The notes beneath the pieces were generated by a model. That model saw only the letters and a program-made list of their open reading frames with translations, did no database searches and was not told where the DNA came from. Of a stretch of 64,000 nucleotides of DNA, positions 43,175 through 54,654 are shown one piece after another (positions within the stretch are counted from its first letter, which is position 1; every line of letters starts with the position of its first letter). Source of the DNA: Bos javanicus (lineage: Eukaryota > Chordata > Mammalia > Artiodactyla > Bovidae). The stretch covers positions 54,124,698-54,188,697 of the forward strand of contig NC_083883.1 of the NCBI RefSeq assembly GCF_032452875.1, in the 5' to 3' direction. The translations under genes and the position numbers were made by a program.

Positions 43175-43405
43175 GAAACTGGGCTGGGGAGGCCCACAGA
43201 GGCTCATGTTCAAGGTTCTCTGTTAGACAAATGCAGTCTCTAAGAGACATGGTTGGAGAGAGATTTCCCCATTGTGTGAATAAGAAAAATGAATCCCTTC
43301 CTTCAAGTATGACCACCCTGCCCCAGAATCTCACTTAGTGGCCAAGTATGGGTTAGACTGCCATAAATGGCCATATATGCTTTTGGCTGGCTCTGATGCA
43401 GAGGC

Positions 43406-43782
43406 TTGGAAAATCCCATGGACGGAGGAGTCTGGAAGGCTGCAGTCCATGGGGTCGCTGAGGGTCAGACAAGACTGAGCGACTTCACTTTCACTTTTCA
43501 CTTTCAAGCATTGGAGAAGGAAATGGCAACCCACTCCAGTGTTCTTGCCTGGAGAATCCCAGAGACAGGGCAGCCTGGTGGGCTGCAGTCCATGGGGTCG
43601 CTGAGGGTCGGACACAACTGAGCGACTTCACTTTCACTTCTCACTTTCATGCATTGGAGAAGGAAATGGCAACCCACTCCAGTGTTCTTGCCTGGAGAAT
43701 CCCAGGGATGGGGGAGCCTGGTGGGCTGCCGTCTATGGGGTCGCACAGAGATGGACACGACTGAAGCGACTTAGCAGCAGCA
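43406..43782 (+). mobile_element. Bov-A2 SINE, trimeric form
   Basis: Three monomers in tandem: partial 43406-43508, full 43509-43647, full 43648-43782 ending 'gacttagcagcag'. Flanks gatgcagaggc (43395-43405) and gacgcagaggc (43783-43793) are an 11-bp target duplication with one change, so it moved as one unit. Confidence 0.93.
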
Positions 43783-43793
43783 GACGCAGAGGC

Positions 43794-44198
43794 CCTGAGC
43801 AAAGATTCTGTTTCTCCTGTTGTCCTTTTATCTCAAGCATTTTGCCTGACATCTGGCATGAAGCATGCCCTCAGTGAATATCTGTGTCAGTGGGTATCAG
43901 ATAAACACCATTGCCTCCCTGGCAATGATGGCATATGTCATACTTTGAATGAAGGCAGAAACCAGATGAAGCTATTGTAACCCCTATGAAACGAAGATGT
44001 ATTTTATACTTAGAGCACAACTCAGGCTAGCCACAGTTCAAGTGCTCAGTGACTCATGGATACCATATTAGAGGAGGCAGATTTAGAACCTATGATTTCA
44101 AGAGGAAAACATTCTAGAGATCTAGGGGAAAACTTTTGCTATTCTAAACCTTGCAAATAAAACACCCTAGGAGAAACAGATTGACATGCAATAGAGAT
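43794..44198. other. Stretch without recognised gene or repeat
   Basis: AT-rich, nothing recognised. Confidence 0.5.
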
Positions 44199-44725
44199 CA
44201 AGGAAAGTTATGGCAAACCTAGACTGTGTATTAAAAAGCAGAGACATCACTTTGCCAACAAAGGTCCATATGGTCAAAGCTATGGTTTTTGCAGTAGCCA
44301 TGTATGGATGTGACAGTCGGACCATAAAGAAGGTTGAGCACCAAAGAATTGATGCTTTCAGACTGTGGTACTGGAGAAGACTCTTGAGAGTCCCTTGTAC
44401 TTCAAGGAGACCAAATCAGTCAATAGTAAAGGAAATCAACCCTGAATATTCATTGGCAGGACTGATGATGAAGCTGAAGCTCCAATACTTTGGCCACTTG
44501 ACACGAAGAGCTGACTCACTGCAAAAGATCCTGATGCTGGGGAAGATTGAAGGCAGGAGGAAAAGGGGCAGCAGAGGATGAAATGGTTGGATGGCATCAC
44601 CGACTCAATGGACATGAATCTGAGCAAACTTCAAGAGCTAGTGAAGGATAAGGGAGCCTGGCGTGCTGCAGTCCATGGGGGCACAAAGAGTCAGACAGGA
44701 GTTAGTGACTGAGCAACAAAACAAC
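44199..44725 (+). mobile_element. BovB LINE 3' end
   Basis: Sense BovB from 'ggaaagttatggcaaaccta' to 'agttagtgactgagcaaca'. The 123-codon frame (44210-44581) is the BovB C-terminal coding region, with motifs CDSRTIKKVEHQRIDAF and YFGHLTRR, 5'-truncated. Confidence 0.94.
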
Positions 44726-44818
44726 GTGGACTAGATGAACACTGAGAAATAGATCAACATGCAGTAAAGGTCAACAAGTTAGAAAACTGGATCATAAGAA
44801 CATTTGGCTCCTAGCATG

Positions 44819-45010
44819 AGCTTTCCCTGGTGGCTCAGCTGGTAAAGAATCCACCTGCAATGTGGGAGACCTGGGTTTGATCCCTGGGTTGGGAAGATCC
44901 CCTGGAGAAGGGAACGGCTACCCACTCCAGTATTCTGGCCTGGAGAATTCCTTGGACTACATAGTCCATGGGGTCGCAAAGAGTTCGCACATGACTGAGC
45001 GACTTTCAAA
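44819..45010 (+). mobile_element. Bov-tA SINE
   Basis: Close to consensus: 'ctttccctggtggctcagct', 'gaatccacctgcaatgtggg', 'tggactacatagtccatggg', ending 'gagcgactttc' and an A run. Confidence 0.94.
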
Positions 45011-45069
45011 AAAAAATTACTGTACGTTGTATGTAAGTCAGGATCCAGGAGACAGTTGGGAGCACAGCA

Positions 45070-45450
45070 AGATTTCTTCTTTTAAAAAAAATTTTTAAAC
45101 AATTATTTTGTATTGGGGTATAGCCAATAAACAAACAATGCTGTGATAGTTTTAGGAGAACAAGGAAGGGACTCAACCATACATCTACATGTATCCATTC
45201 TCCCCCACACTTCCCTCCCATCCAGCCTGCCATATAACAGTTATCAGAGTTTGCTGGGCTATTGGAGAAGGAAATGGCCACCCACTCCAGTATTTTTGCC
45301 TGAAGATTCCCAAGAACAAAGGAGCCTGGTGAGCTACAGTTCATGGGGTTACAAAGAGTTGGACAGGACTGAGCAACTAACACTTTCATTTCCTTTCCCT
45401 GGGCTATTCAGTAGGTCTTTGTTGGTTATCCACTTTAAATATAGAATTCT
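45070..45450 (-). mobile_element. L1 3' UTR, split by a truncated Bov-tA
   Basis: Antisense blocks 'attttgtattggggtatagc', 'acaatgctgtgatagtttta', then after the SINE 'cagtaggtctttgttggtta'. Confidence 0.85.
45264..45398 (+). mobile_element. Bov-A-type SINE, headless, with 10-bp target duplication
   Basis: One BovB-derived monomer ('ggagaaggaaatggccaccc' to 'aacactttcatttcc') without a tRNA head. Perfect flanks ctgggctatt at 45254-45263 and 45399-45408 in the L1. Confidence 0.94.
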
Positions 45451-46489
45451 TATGTCAACCAGTCAAATGTAACTCAAGTCAAAATTCTCAGGTAGGTCTA
45501 CTATAAAACTGCATTTAAAGTGGGATGTGGATGCATGTGATGTGATGTGGGATGTAGCCTCCACAAGCAAGTGTCTCTAAGATGAGGAAGCATTAAGCAT
45601 TTCTGGAAACTATCCTCAAGCTGTGCAAGCCTGGAGTTTGCAGGCGAAGAGAAATGGAATAGCCAGCTAAAGCAGGGAGCTAAGGGCCAAGGAGCTAGAC
45701 AAAAACCATCCTGCTGACTATATACATTTTTCAAAAATAGAAAATTTGCACAGCAGCACTGATGCAATGAATGAGATTTGCTTTTTCCTGCCCGTCAAGC
45801 CACTTATTAATCATAACATATTATTGCTCTGCTAGTTCAATATGTGGAGTGAAACACCAGGATCCAGCTGAGAACAGAACTGAAGAGAAGAAAATTGGAT
45901 ATCAAGAAAAGAACAAAATTAACATAGGCTAAAGTGGAAAAAGGAAGGGAAAAAAACCCCTCTGTCCTCTTATAAAAGATTTTCCCAGCTATCAGAAAAA
46001 TAAAGGAAACTTCAATAAAAATTTTAGTGCAGCTACTATTTTATGCTTCAGTCTTTTTGATAAGTAATGGCATTTTGAGGAGAAGGGGCTAGCAGGCGAG
46101 GAGTTTAGGTTGGATGAAATAGTGGCTCAGTCTTCGCCCATCACCTTTCCTATGTAGCTGCAAATTAGAGTAATTACCATCAGGTTCATGCTGGGCTGTG
46201 CAGGTAGGAAATCAAATTTATGTTCCAAGGAGAAATGGAAGAAAAATATCAGAGCGTAAAGAAGGAAGGATAAGGGTCAAAATCACTCTTGATAGAAAAG
46301 AAAAGACATTGTGGATTTTAGCAGAGAATAAATGACAAGAAAGGAGTTAGATTATGAGTCCTGGGAGACACCTACTGAAACTTCAAAACAAGCTAAGGAA
46401 CTGAAAGAAGAAAAAGGTTTAAACACACACACATACACACACTGCTTAGATGCACAACGAAGTCCTCAGGAAGTAGATCTACACTCAGC
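45451..46489. other. Stretch without recognised gene or repeat
   Basis: AT-rich. Includes a short GT/GATG-rich patch (45520-45555) and a CA patch (46424-46442). No gene seen. Confidence 0.5.
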
Positions 46490-46803
46490 TGTGGTCCAAA
46501 TCTATATACAGGACGGGGGAGAGATGCAGACGTAGAGAAAAGGCTTGTGGGCATGGCAGGGGAAGGTGAGGGTGGGATGAATTGAGAGAGTAGCACTGAC
46601 ACATACATGACCATATGTAAAACAGGCGCAAAACACAGGGAGCTCAAGCAGATACCTGACAACACAGAGGGATGGGCTGGGGTGAGAGGGCAGTTCAAGA
46701 GGGAGGGGACATATATACACACTTATGGCTGTTGTATGGCAGAAACCGACACAACACGGTAAAGCAGATATCCTCCAATTAAAAACAAATTTTTAAAAAA
46801 GGA
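46490..46803 (+). mobile_element. Bovine-type L1 3' end
   Basis: 'gaattgagagagtagcactg', 'ggagctcaagcagatacctg', 'ccgacacaacacggtaaagc', 'ctccaattaaaaac' and an A-rich tail. Minus-strand frames over it are UTR readings. Confidence 0.9.
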
Positions 46804-47719
46804 ACTTAGAAGGAGGGCCAGTTTTCATATCATCACAAAGGTTTGAAATGGTAAATGGATCGCTGCCAATACTGAAGACCACCAGCTCGTCCCTTCACAA
46901 ATTCCCTTTGTCCTCACTGTGGAGTCTTTCCTACAAAGAATGGACTAGGAATACCCAGACAACTTGACCTCACACTGGATTGATGCTGTGCTTCAGTCCA
47001 ATTCACTCTTAACTCATCACTCAGGAATCTTTGGTACCCAGGTTCCCAAGCGTGTCTCAGCAATGCAGCCTCTTTGCTACCATCAGATCGGACTGTGGTC
47101 CTTACCTAGTGACTAACAGCCAAGAGTGATTCACAGATGCAGGCGTGGCCATACTGCATACATAATGCAGCCTGAACACTCCCAGTCCTGGCTGTGAAAC
47201 ACTCACACACACATTTTTTTTTTAAAGTATCTTAAATTCCTATGGCATAGGTGGCACACATCCAGCCATGCTTGATAGAATTAGAAATATGTTGGGGTTG
47301 GCACATGCAAAGCTGTGTGTTCTCCTTCCTGCCAGAGATGGAAGATGATTGACTGAATGGGAACAGGAAACCAGCTTGCCAGAATGCATCTAAAATGGGA
47401 CGTGTGTGCTTGGTGGAGTGTTACCATGCTGCAAAAAGAAAAACTAAAAAGCAGTCAAGTCCCCATGATTTCCAGTCCTAAAGATAAAGGGTCACACCAG
47501 GGATACAAGGGAAGATAGGGTGCACAGGGAGTCTATTCCACCCCCTTGGGAGATATTTAGGTCTTTTAGAAAGCAGAATAACCATCATTTAGAAATAGTC
47601 TCAATCAATTCACTAGAGAGCCTTTGAAATGTGGTCCACTCCCTGCCTCCTGGGGAGAAGACATGTGCTGGCATAATGCCATGTTCTGGGCAGCAGCACA
47701 TCCGCTTAAAAATGGTTTA
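46804..47719. other. Stretch without recognised gene or repeat
   Basis: No named repeat and no open frame above 60 codons. Confidence 0.5.
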
Positions 47720-48455
47720 GGTGACAAATATTGATTGCTTGTCTGCTACATGCCAGGTACCATGTTAGGGCCTGGGACAATGTAAGCAGGACACAGTTTG
47801 ATCCTTCGAGTCGCTTATGATTCAGTAGGGGAGACAGAGAAGTAAACAGGAAACCACACTATCCTATAGTAAGAGCTATGACATCAGTCCTCCCCCAGGA
47901 TTAGAGGGGGTGGTGAGAAGGATTCTCAGAAAAATGTGACTTTCCAGCTGAGACCAGGAGGGTGAATAAGAGATAGCCAGCTGAAGGAGCAGTGGGACCG
48001 GAGGAGTTCCAGGTGGGAAAAAATAGCATTCACTGAGGTCTGGAAGCTGTGGCAAGTTTCCAGAGCTTTGTGTGGTCTGCTGTGGCTAGGTTGTAGGGGG
48101 ACAGGGGGTCTTCCCCAATGGTTCAGTGGTAAAGAATTTACCTGCAAGGCAAGAGATGTTGGTTCAATCCCTGGGTCAAGAAGATCCCCTGGAGAAGGAA
48201 ATGGCAACCCACTCCAGTACTCTTGCCTGGATATCCCCACAGACAGAGGAGTCTGGCAGCTCCAGTCCACAGGGTCACAGGGAGTCGGACACAACTGAGC
48301 ACCCATGTCTGCAGGTGACAGGAGAAAGTGGCAAATGATGGAACCACGGGAGCCAGATCTTAAAGGGCCATGCATGCCTCACTTTCATGGACTTCACCTT
48401 GGAGTCAACAAGGAATTGCAGATGTGTTTTAAACAAGGGAGAACCTCGGCCAACC
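47720..48455 (-). mobile_element. L2 LINE, split by Bov-tA
   Basis: 'ctgctacatgccaggtacca', 'caggacacagtttgatcctt', 'cagtaggggagacagagaag' to the left; 'ggagccagatcttaaaggg' and 'ttgcagatgtgttttaaac' to the right of the SINE. An old, long antisense L2. Confidence 0.75.
48105..48307 (+). mobile_element. Bov-tA SINE inserted in L2
   Basis: 'tcttccccaatggttcagtg' to 'ggacacaactgagcaccc', complete but diverged. Confidence 0.92.
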
Positions 48456-48549
48456 ATGTGCTCCAGAATGAATTTTCTGGCTACAACATGGAAAATAATT
48501 GGAGTTTAGACCAATATAGACACTCAGAATTGAAGAAGACAGAGTCTTA

Positions 48550-48671
48550 GAAATCTTGCTCAACACCCTTGCTTTATATGTAAGGAAACTAAGGCACAGA
48601 AAGAGAAATTACTTGCTCAAGAACATAAGGTGTGTGTGTGAATGCAGGCCAGCTAGGTTTCTTGAATTCAG
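48550..48671 (-). mobile_element. MIR SINE
   Basis: 'tatatgtaaggaaactaagg', 'agagaaattacttgctcaag' fit antisense MIR. Its head side is cut by the BovB insertion. Confidence 0.7.
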
Positions 48672-48933
48672 GTGCTGGTATTCAGTTGCTAAGTTGTATC
48701 TGCCTCTTTTCGACCCCATGGACTGTAGCACATCAGGCTTCCCTGTCCTTCACTATCCCCAGAGTTTGCTCAAATTCATGTCCACTTAGTCAGTGATGCC
48801 ATCCAACCATCTCATCCTCTGTCGTCCCCTTCTCCTCCTGCCCTCAATCTTTCCTAGCATCAGGGTCTTTTCCAATGGGTTGGCTCTTCGCATTAGGTGG
48901 CCCAAGTATTGAAGTTTCAGCTTCAGCATCAGG
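48672..48933 (-). mobile_element. BovB LINE 3' end
   Basis: Antisense 'agttgctaagttgtatctgc' to 'tttcagcttcagca'. tcaggtg occurs at both edges (about 48669 and 48927), a likely 7-bp target duplication. Confidence 0.93.
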
Positions 48934-49030
48934 TGATCAGGCTGCATTTACAGTTTCCTTGTTCCTTTTCCTACTTGGATAGTCATCAGCAGGCTCAGTT
49001 TCTCTGGGCCACACAGCACAGCATACATAG

Positions 49031-49244
49031 GAAGGACATGCATGTGCTTACTCATGTCCAACTCTTTGTGACCTCATGGAGCCCACCAGGCTCCTCTGTC
49101 CATGGGATTCTCCAGGCAAGAATACTGAAGTGGGTTGCCATTTCCTCCTCCAGAGGATCTTCCCAACCCAGGGATTGAACCCACGTCTCTGGCGTTTTCT
49201 GATTTGGCAGGTAGATTCTTCACCACTGAGCCACCTGTGAAGCC
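49031..49244 (-). mobile_element. Bov-tA SINE with 14-bp target duplication
   Basis: Perfect flanks cacagcatacatag at 49017-49030 and 49245-49258, the longest clean target duplication of any Bov-tA here. Confidence 0.97.
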
Positions 49245-49258
49245 CACAGCATACATAG

Positions 49259-49508
49259 CTCATGAATTTATGTGCTTTGATCTGGTTTAGCAACAGTTTC
49301 CTCCAACACCATTTTGTAAGATCTCCATCCTACTCATCTTAGGCAGTGTCATCCCAAGATCACACTCCTGAATTACTTGAGAAATCAACCAAAATGGCCT
49401 TGAGTAGAAGCCTGTCTGGGAACTGCAGCATGAACAAGGAGACCACACACCATATGTCCCTCTTCAGCTCCCACCCTCAAGTCCCTCAAATGTGTTCATC
49501 TCAGCCAC
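49259..49508. other. Stretch without recognised gene
   Basis: A 78-codon frame from 49346 runs into the next SINE and is not supported. Confidence 0.45.
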
Positions 49509-49704
49509 TGAAAGTGAAAGCCACTCAGTTGTGTCCAACTCTTTGCGACCCCATGGACTATACAGTCCATGGAATTCTCTAGGCCAGAGTACTGGAGTGA
49601 GTAGTCATTCCCTTCTCCAGGGGATCTTCCCAACCTAGGGATTGAACCCAGGTCTCCCACATTACAGACGGATTCTTTACCAGCTGAGCCACCAGGGAAG
49701 CCCA
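49509..49704 (-). mobile_element. Bov-tA SINE
   Basis: Antisense, close to consensus ('ccactcagttgtgtccaact' to 'gagccaccagggaagccc'). Confidence 0.94.
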
Positions 49705-49751
49705 TTCCAGCCATTGTCCCACCCATAAATACAGGTGCATAGGTCTAGAAA

Positions 49752-49870
49752 GGGCTTCCCTGGTGGCTCAGGTGGTAAAGAATCCACCTGCAATGCAGGA
49801 GACCTGGGTTCTATACCTGGGTTGGGAAGATGATCTGCAGAAGGGAAAGGCTACCCACTCCAGTATTCTA
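49752..49870 (+). mobile_element. Bov-tA SINE, 3'-truncated
   Basis: Head and first half only ('gggcttccctggtggctcag' to 'cactccagtattct'), missing the last ~80 bases. Opposite in orientation to the preceding copy, 50 bases away. Confidence 0.92.
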
Positions 49871-50649
49871 AAAATGGAAATATTTTAATAAGATCTTCCT
49901 GCTGTGAAGAAGGATCTTGATGCAAGAAAACAAAGCAGGTACAAAGAGATCTTGGGCTAATGGGAAATGCCGAAGCAGTTGTGACAATTGCTGGTTCTGG
50001 TTGACTCCTGACAGCTTGCATCCCACATCAGTTCCAAGTGCTGAAATAAGATGGTGGGGTGGTGTCACTGACCTGAGAAAGGCTCTCAGATTCAGGAAAC
50101 ACCAGACCTCTCACCTGGGTGCTGAATAGACCAGGGAGAAAAATCTCTAATGATGACCAGTCAGCCTACAACACACACTTCTGAGAACAGGCGGTGAGAA
50201 TAAGACAACAAGAGTGAGAAGGAAGAAACAGAGAAGAGAAATAGTTAAGTGGACTATCTAAAAACAAATGAAAAAGGACTTATTCTGCCTGCCCCGATGC
50301 CACTGATGTTCACCAAATGCATACACACAGGCAGAGGTTACAAGATTCCCATTTTAGGGCTTCACGGAAAACTTATCTTAAAATATGGCCCCCACACCTT
50401 CTGGAACCCCACCAAAGGGAGACTCACTTGGGTTTACCTATTTAGCCAAAGTGAAAATACCTCTCCAAGAATGATGGGGTTGCCAGTTATCAAACCTCTG
50501 TGGAGATTGATTTAAAATCAGTTTTACATAATTATAATGCTATAATATAAGACAACAGTACTGTTGAGGAATATGGTGTGTCTCTCCATTTGTTTAGCTT
50601 TTAAGTAACGCTTTAGAGCTTTCTTCATATAGGTGTTGCTTTTTTATTC
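49871..50649. other. Stretch without recognised gene
   Basis: An 88-codon frame (50249-50515) has no recognised features. No named repeat. Confidence 0.45.
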
Positions 50650-51162
50650 ATTTAAATCATATATAGTTTTTAATTTCTCAATTGTGAAAATTACAAACAA
50701 AAAATTTACCACTTTAACCACTTCAAGGTGTATATGTACAGTATTTTATAGCTTTTAGTTGCTATTGGAAATATCTTTTAACTTTTATGTATTTTGGTCA
50801 TGTATTATTGGTCTGTAGGATTATTATTGATTTTTATATGTTGATCTTATACTGGCCACTTAATTCTCTTTTTCATTATAATAGTTTTTCAGTTAACTCT
50901 TTTCTAGGTATATAACAGCAACATCTGCAATTAATAATATTTTGATTCTTCCTTTCCAAAAAGTAGACTTTCTTTGTATCATCTTAGACCTTCTGTATAA
51001 TGTTGAGTAATATCAAAAACAATGGACATTTCTGTCTTGGTCTTATATTTTATGGGAATGCTTTTAATAACTTAACATTAAGTACGGTATTGCTTTCTGG
51101 TAGTTTCCCTTTCTGCCATGTTGAGGAATATTGTTTTTTCCATTTCTGGCTTGCTAAAGTCT
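50650..51162 (-). mobile_element. Old L1 fragment (ORF2/3' region)
   Basis: Antisense blocks 'aatttaccactttaaccact', 'taatattttgattcttcctt', 'gacatttctgtcttggtctt' and 'ttaacattaagtacggtatt' resemble mammalian L1, well diverged. Confidence 0.65.
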
Positions 51163-51374
51163 TGTTCCTGTTTAGTCACTAAGTCGTGTCTGACTCCTTT
51201 GTGACCTCATGGACTATAGCCCACCAGGCTCCTCTGCCCACTGGATTTCCTAGGCAAGAATACTAAAGTGGGCTGTCATTCCCTTCTCTGGGGGATGTCC
51301 CTGATCTAGGGCTCAAACCCACATCTCTTGCATTGCAGGTGGATTCTTTACCACTGAGCCACCTGGGAAGCCTA
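51163..51374 (-). mobile_element. Bov-tA SINE
   Basis: Antisense, complete from 'tttagtcactaagtcgtgtc' to 'gagccacctgggaagcct'. Confidence 0.93.
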
Positions 51375-53440
51375 ATGAATTCTAATAAAGCTGAGATCCT
51401 TAAAAAATAATAATAAATAAATAAAATATATTTTATTCTCAGTTTTGATCCTACTGAAAATTGGGAGCTTGGATGCAAAGGGGACGGAAGAGGAAGGAGA
51501 CATTTTGGGGGCTGGGTCCATGGAGGGTGACCCTGAGCAGCTACGGCATTCAGTTCTCAAAGGTATGGAATGGGGGCTGGCAGTAGGCAGGCTGAGAAAA
51601 GGGGCACGGATCACTCCAAATGGAATACATCAAGCAGCCACATATAGGCACTGGCTAGCTCTCCTGGAGACTATTCTAAATACGTAACAACTTTCAGCTG
51701 AGCCCCTGCCTTCCCCTCCCCCCCAACTGTTAAAGCCATTTTCTAGAGCCACCTGGGGATTGCCGAGACACATCCCTTTGTTTGCTCTGAAAATACCAGA
51801 AAGGAAAGGCAGCGTGGATCAGAGTTATATTGGGCTTTGTTGGGAGGCTTGGAGAATGCTCAGAAACTGCTCAGATTTGCAAAGGAAGTGAATTTAGGTA
51901 TTTTCTGCCCAGGCTACCTGGTTTCATTCATGGCAGTTTAAAGAATTCCACATGGAACATTTTTCCCCTAATGTTCCCATCTTCTATTGCTTTTCTCCCC
52001 AAAACATTAGGTGGCTATGTCATAGTGCTTAAGTCAATTTCAAATATTTTATGCCAAAAAAAATTGCTGCAAGGCACATGGCAAGTGGGTGGTGGGTTGA
52101 GGGTGAGTGGTGAGGAGATGAAGAACAGAAGTCATTTATTAGGTTATAAATATCCTTCTCATCACTTCAAATCCAACCGTGATTTCAATTTCTCAGAGCT
52201 TCTTTTGGGGACTGTAGCTTATCTGGTATTCCAAACAGGACTCAGCCACCAGAAGACCACTTCCCAGTCTCAACCCCCAGAACAGATTGGTTCCTTTTGC
52301 TACAGACACTCAGGAATCCGCATTCCTTCCTTCAGATCGCGTCTCCCGGTCTGTAACTATGAGCTCATACATGTGACTGTTTGAATTATGCCCTTCTCTT
52401 CCTGCCAGACTGATCCCTGCTGGATGGCAAGGGTCTGGTTTTCTGCTTAGCACAGAACTTGGCATGTAGTGAATTCTGAAAAGCACAATAGAGGAACAAC
52501 GAGACTCAGAAAGATGATGGTGCTACAAGAGTTCAAACAAGACCGCCCTGCACAGAAAAGGCAGATATTCAATTCATTTATCTAATGATAGTCGACCTCA
52601 GGCTTCCAAGAAATGAACAAACAAAATACACACAACTGCCAAAAAAGGGGGGGGCAGATAAAACATAGTTTCAGGAATGAGGGCAAAAGGAAAGCTGAGT
52701 TAGATAAATAGTAAAAATGCATTAGGAATAAAATGAAACCACTCAACAAACAGGTAACAAATGATTTGTTCCTTCAAGAGGGAAGAAGAAACCAGTTACC
52801 TGCTCTGAAAAATAACAAACGAGACAGATTCTTTAGACAACCACCCTTTAAATAGAATGGTGGCAAGGTTGATACTAAATGGCCTTAAAAACCTGTTATG
52901 AAGGTTGAAGTCGGGACACCTGGGGTTCAGGTTCTAGGTTGGCCATTAAGAGCCCAGGCCCTGGGTATCTCATTCATGACCCAAGGCTCCCCATCTCTTC
53001 TTTGATTCCGGCTCTGAGATTCTGTTCCACAGCAACAGCAAGAGCAGGGAGCTGCTCTCTCATCACCTTTTCTAAACCAGATGGCAGGAAACCTTTTTTT
53101 TTTCTCCCCATCAATGTACCCACTTGTGTGTCAAAGTGCTGCTCAGGAGGGTGTTCAGGAGCAAAGTGGATAAATGCTTACGTAAGGCAAATCATTTCCC
53201 TCAGGAGGAGGGAAGTCTTCTGCACAGTTCGTGTGGGGGCAGAGCCAAGAGAAGATTGACTCATCCAGCCCTGGAAGACACACAGGGTCCTAGGGGAGAG
53301 GAGCAGGTCAGTGGTGCAGAGATGGCGCGCTCCCTCCCCACCAGCTCCAGGGCGGGGCTCCTCTCTCCTGCACCAGCTCCAGTGAGTTACGCCCCATCTG
53401 GCATGCAGAACCCACCCACCCCTAGCAAATCATTACAATG
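51375..53440. other. Two-kilobase stretch without recognised repeat; 184-codon open frame
   Basis: The most repeat-poor part of the second half. It holds the longest open frame not explained by a repeat: 184 codons at 51830-52384, plus. The product has no recognisable domain and no clear signal peptide. A G run lies at 52647-52654. Frames of 106 and 108 codons overlap at 52939-53450. I do not call a gene. Confidence 0.4.
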
Positions 53441-53635
53441 CTGCAGTTAGTGGAAACTTGCTGTCTCATAAAATCCCCACAGCCCTACAAGGGCAGTGCA
53501 ACAAAATCTTTGTTAATAAGGTTCTCTTTTTCTTTCTGTCTTCCCATGAAGTAAAGGGATTTTCCCTACATTTGGCAAGCTTTAGCACAGAGAGACAATC
53601 TGGGGTAAAGCATACAGGTAATCTGGTGTGCTTGG

Positions 53636-54060
53636 CAGGATAATGGCCCCCAAAGATGCCTGTGTTCTAATCCCTAGAATCAGTGACTATGTTGGGTTAC
53701 ATGACAAAGAGGAATTAAAGTTGCAGATGGAATTAAGGTTGCTAATCAGCTGACCCTGAGAGTATCCTGGATTGTCCAGGTGGCCCCAATGTAATCGCGG
53801 TTCGTAAAAGTGGAAGAGGGAGCCAGAACAGAAGGCAGAGGGACTGTGGAAGAGGTTGGAGTGACATGATCTGAGAAGGATTCACCTGCTGTTGCTGGCT
53901 TTAAAAATGGAGAAAAGATGCCTCGAGGAGCTGGAAGAGGCAAAGAAACAGATGCCATGCAGAGCCTAGAGAAATGAACTGCCATGCCTTGATTTTAGCC
54001 CTGTGAGGTCCAGGTCAGATTTTGACCTACAGAACTATAGCATTATAAACTTATTTTGCC
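53636..54060 (+). mobile_element. Old LTR (MaLR-like)
   Basis: 'ggataatggcccccaaagat', 'gagtatcctggattgtccag', 'ccccaatgtaatcgcggttc', 'cttgattttagccctgtgag' are the blocks of a common mammalian LTR, of the same type as the one at 21382-22428. Subfamily not assigned. Confidence 0.7.
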
Positions 54061-54102
54061 TACATTTATAAAACTTATAGGAATCTGTTAAAGCAGCTGT
54101 TA

Positions 54103-54440
54103 ATGAACTGAACTGTGTCCTCCCCACCAAATTCACATGTTGAAATCCTAGCCCTGGACTTTGGAATATGACTGCATTTGAAGATATGATCTTTAAAGAG
54201 ATAGAATGAGGTCATTAGGGTGAACAGTAATCCGACAGGACTGGGGTCCTTATAAGGAGACAGGGACAGATTTACAGAGAGGGAAGGTCTTGTGAAGACA
54301 CAGGGAAAAGAGAACCATCTAGAAGTTAAGGAGACAGACCTCAGAATGAAACCAACCCTGTTGACACCTTGACCTCAGGCTTCTAGCCTCTGAAACTATG
54401 AGAAAATACATTTCTGTGGTTTAAGCTGCTCAGCTGGGGT
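54103..54440 (+). mobile_element. MLT1-like LTR
   Basis: 'aactgaactgtgtcctcccc', 'cattagggtgaacagtaatc', 'ggggtccttataaggagaca', 'catttctgtggtttaagctg'. Sense LTR, without internal genes. Confidence 0.8.
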
Positions 54441-54654
54441 ACCTGGCAGCCCTAGCAGACGAACAGAGCAGCGCTGGGAAGCTAATACACAGGGATGTAC
54501 AGAATTCACCACAGAGGCCCCCAAGGCACCTAGATGAGAGCACCTAGCCCAAGATACCAATTGGGGAAATACGGGGCAGCCTAGGTGAACACGGTGGCCA
54601 CTGGACAAAGTAAAAAGGAGCAGGACCCTACGGTCCTTGTCCCCCACATCCTCT

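Noticed and set aside
53300..53400. Possible CpG-island promoter around gatggcgcgctc
   Set aside because: Only a few CpGs in about 100 bases, without the length or density of a CpG island.
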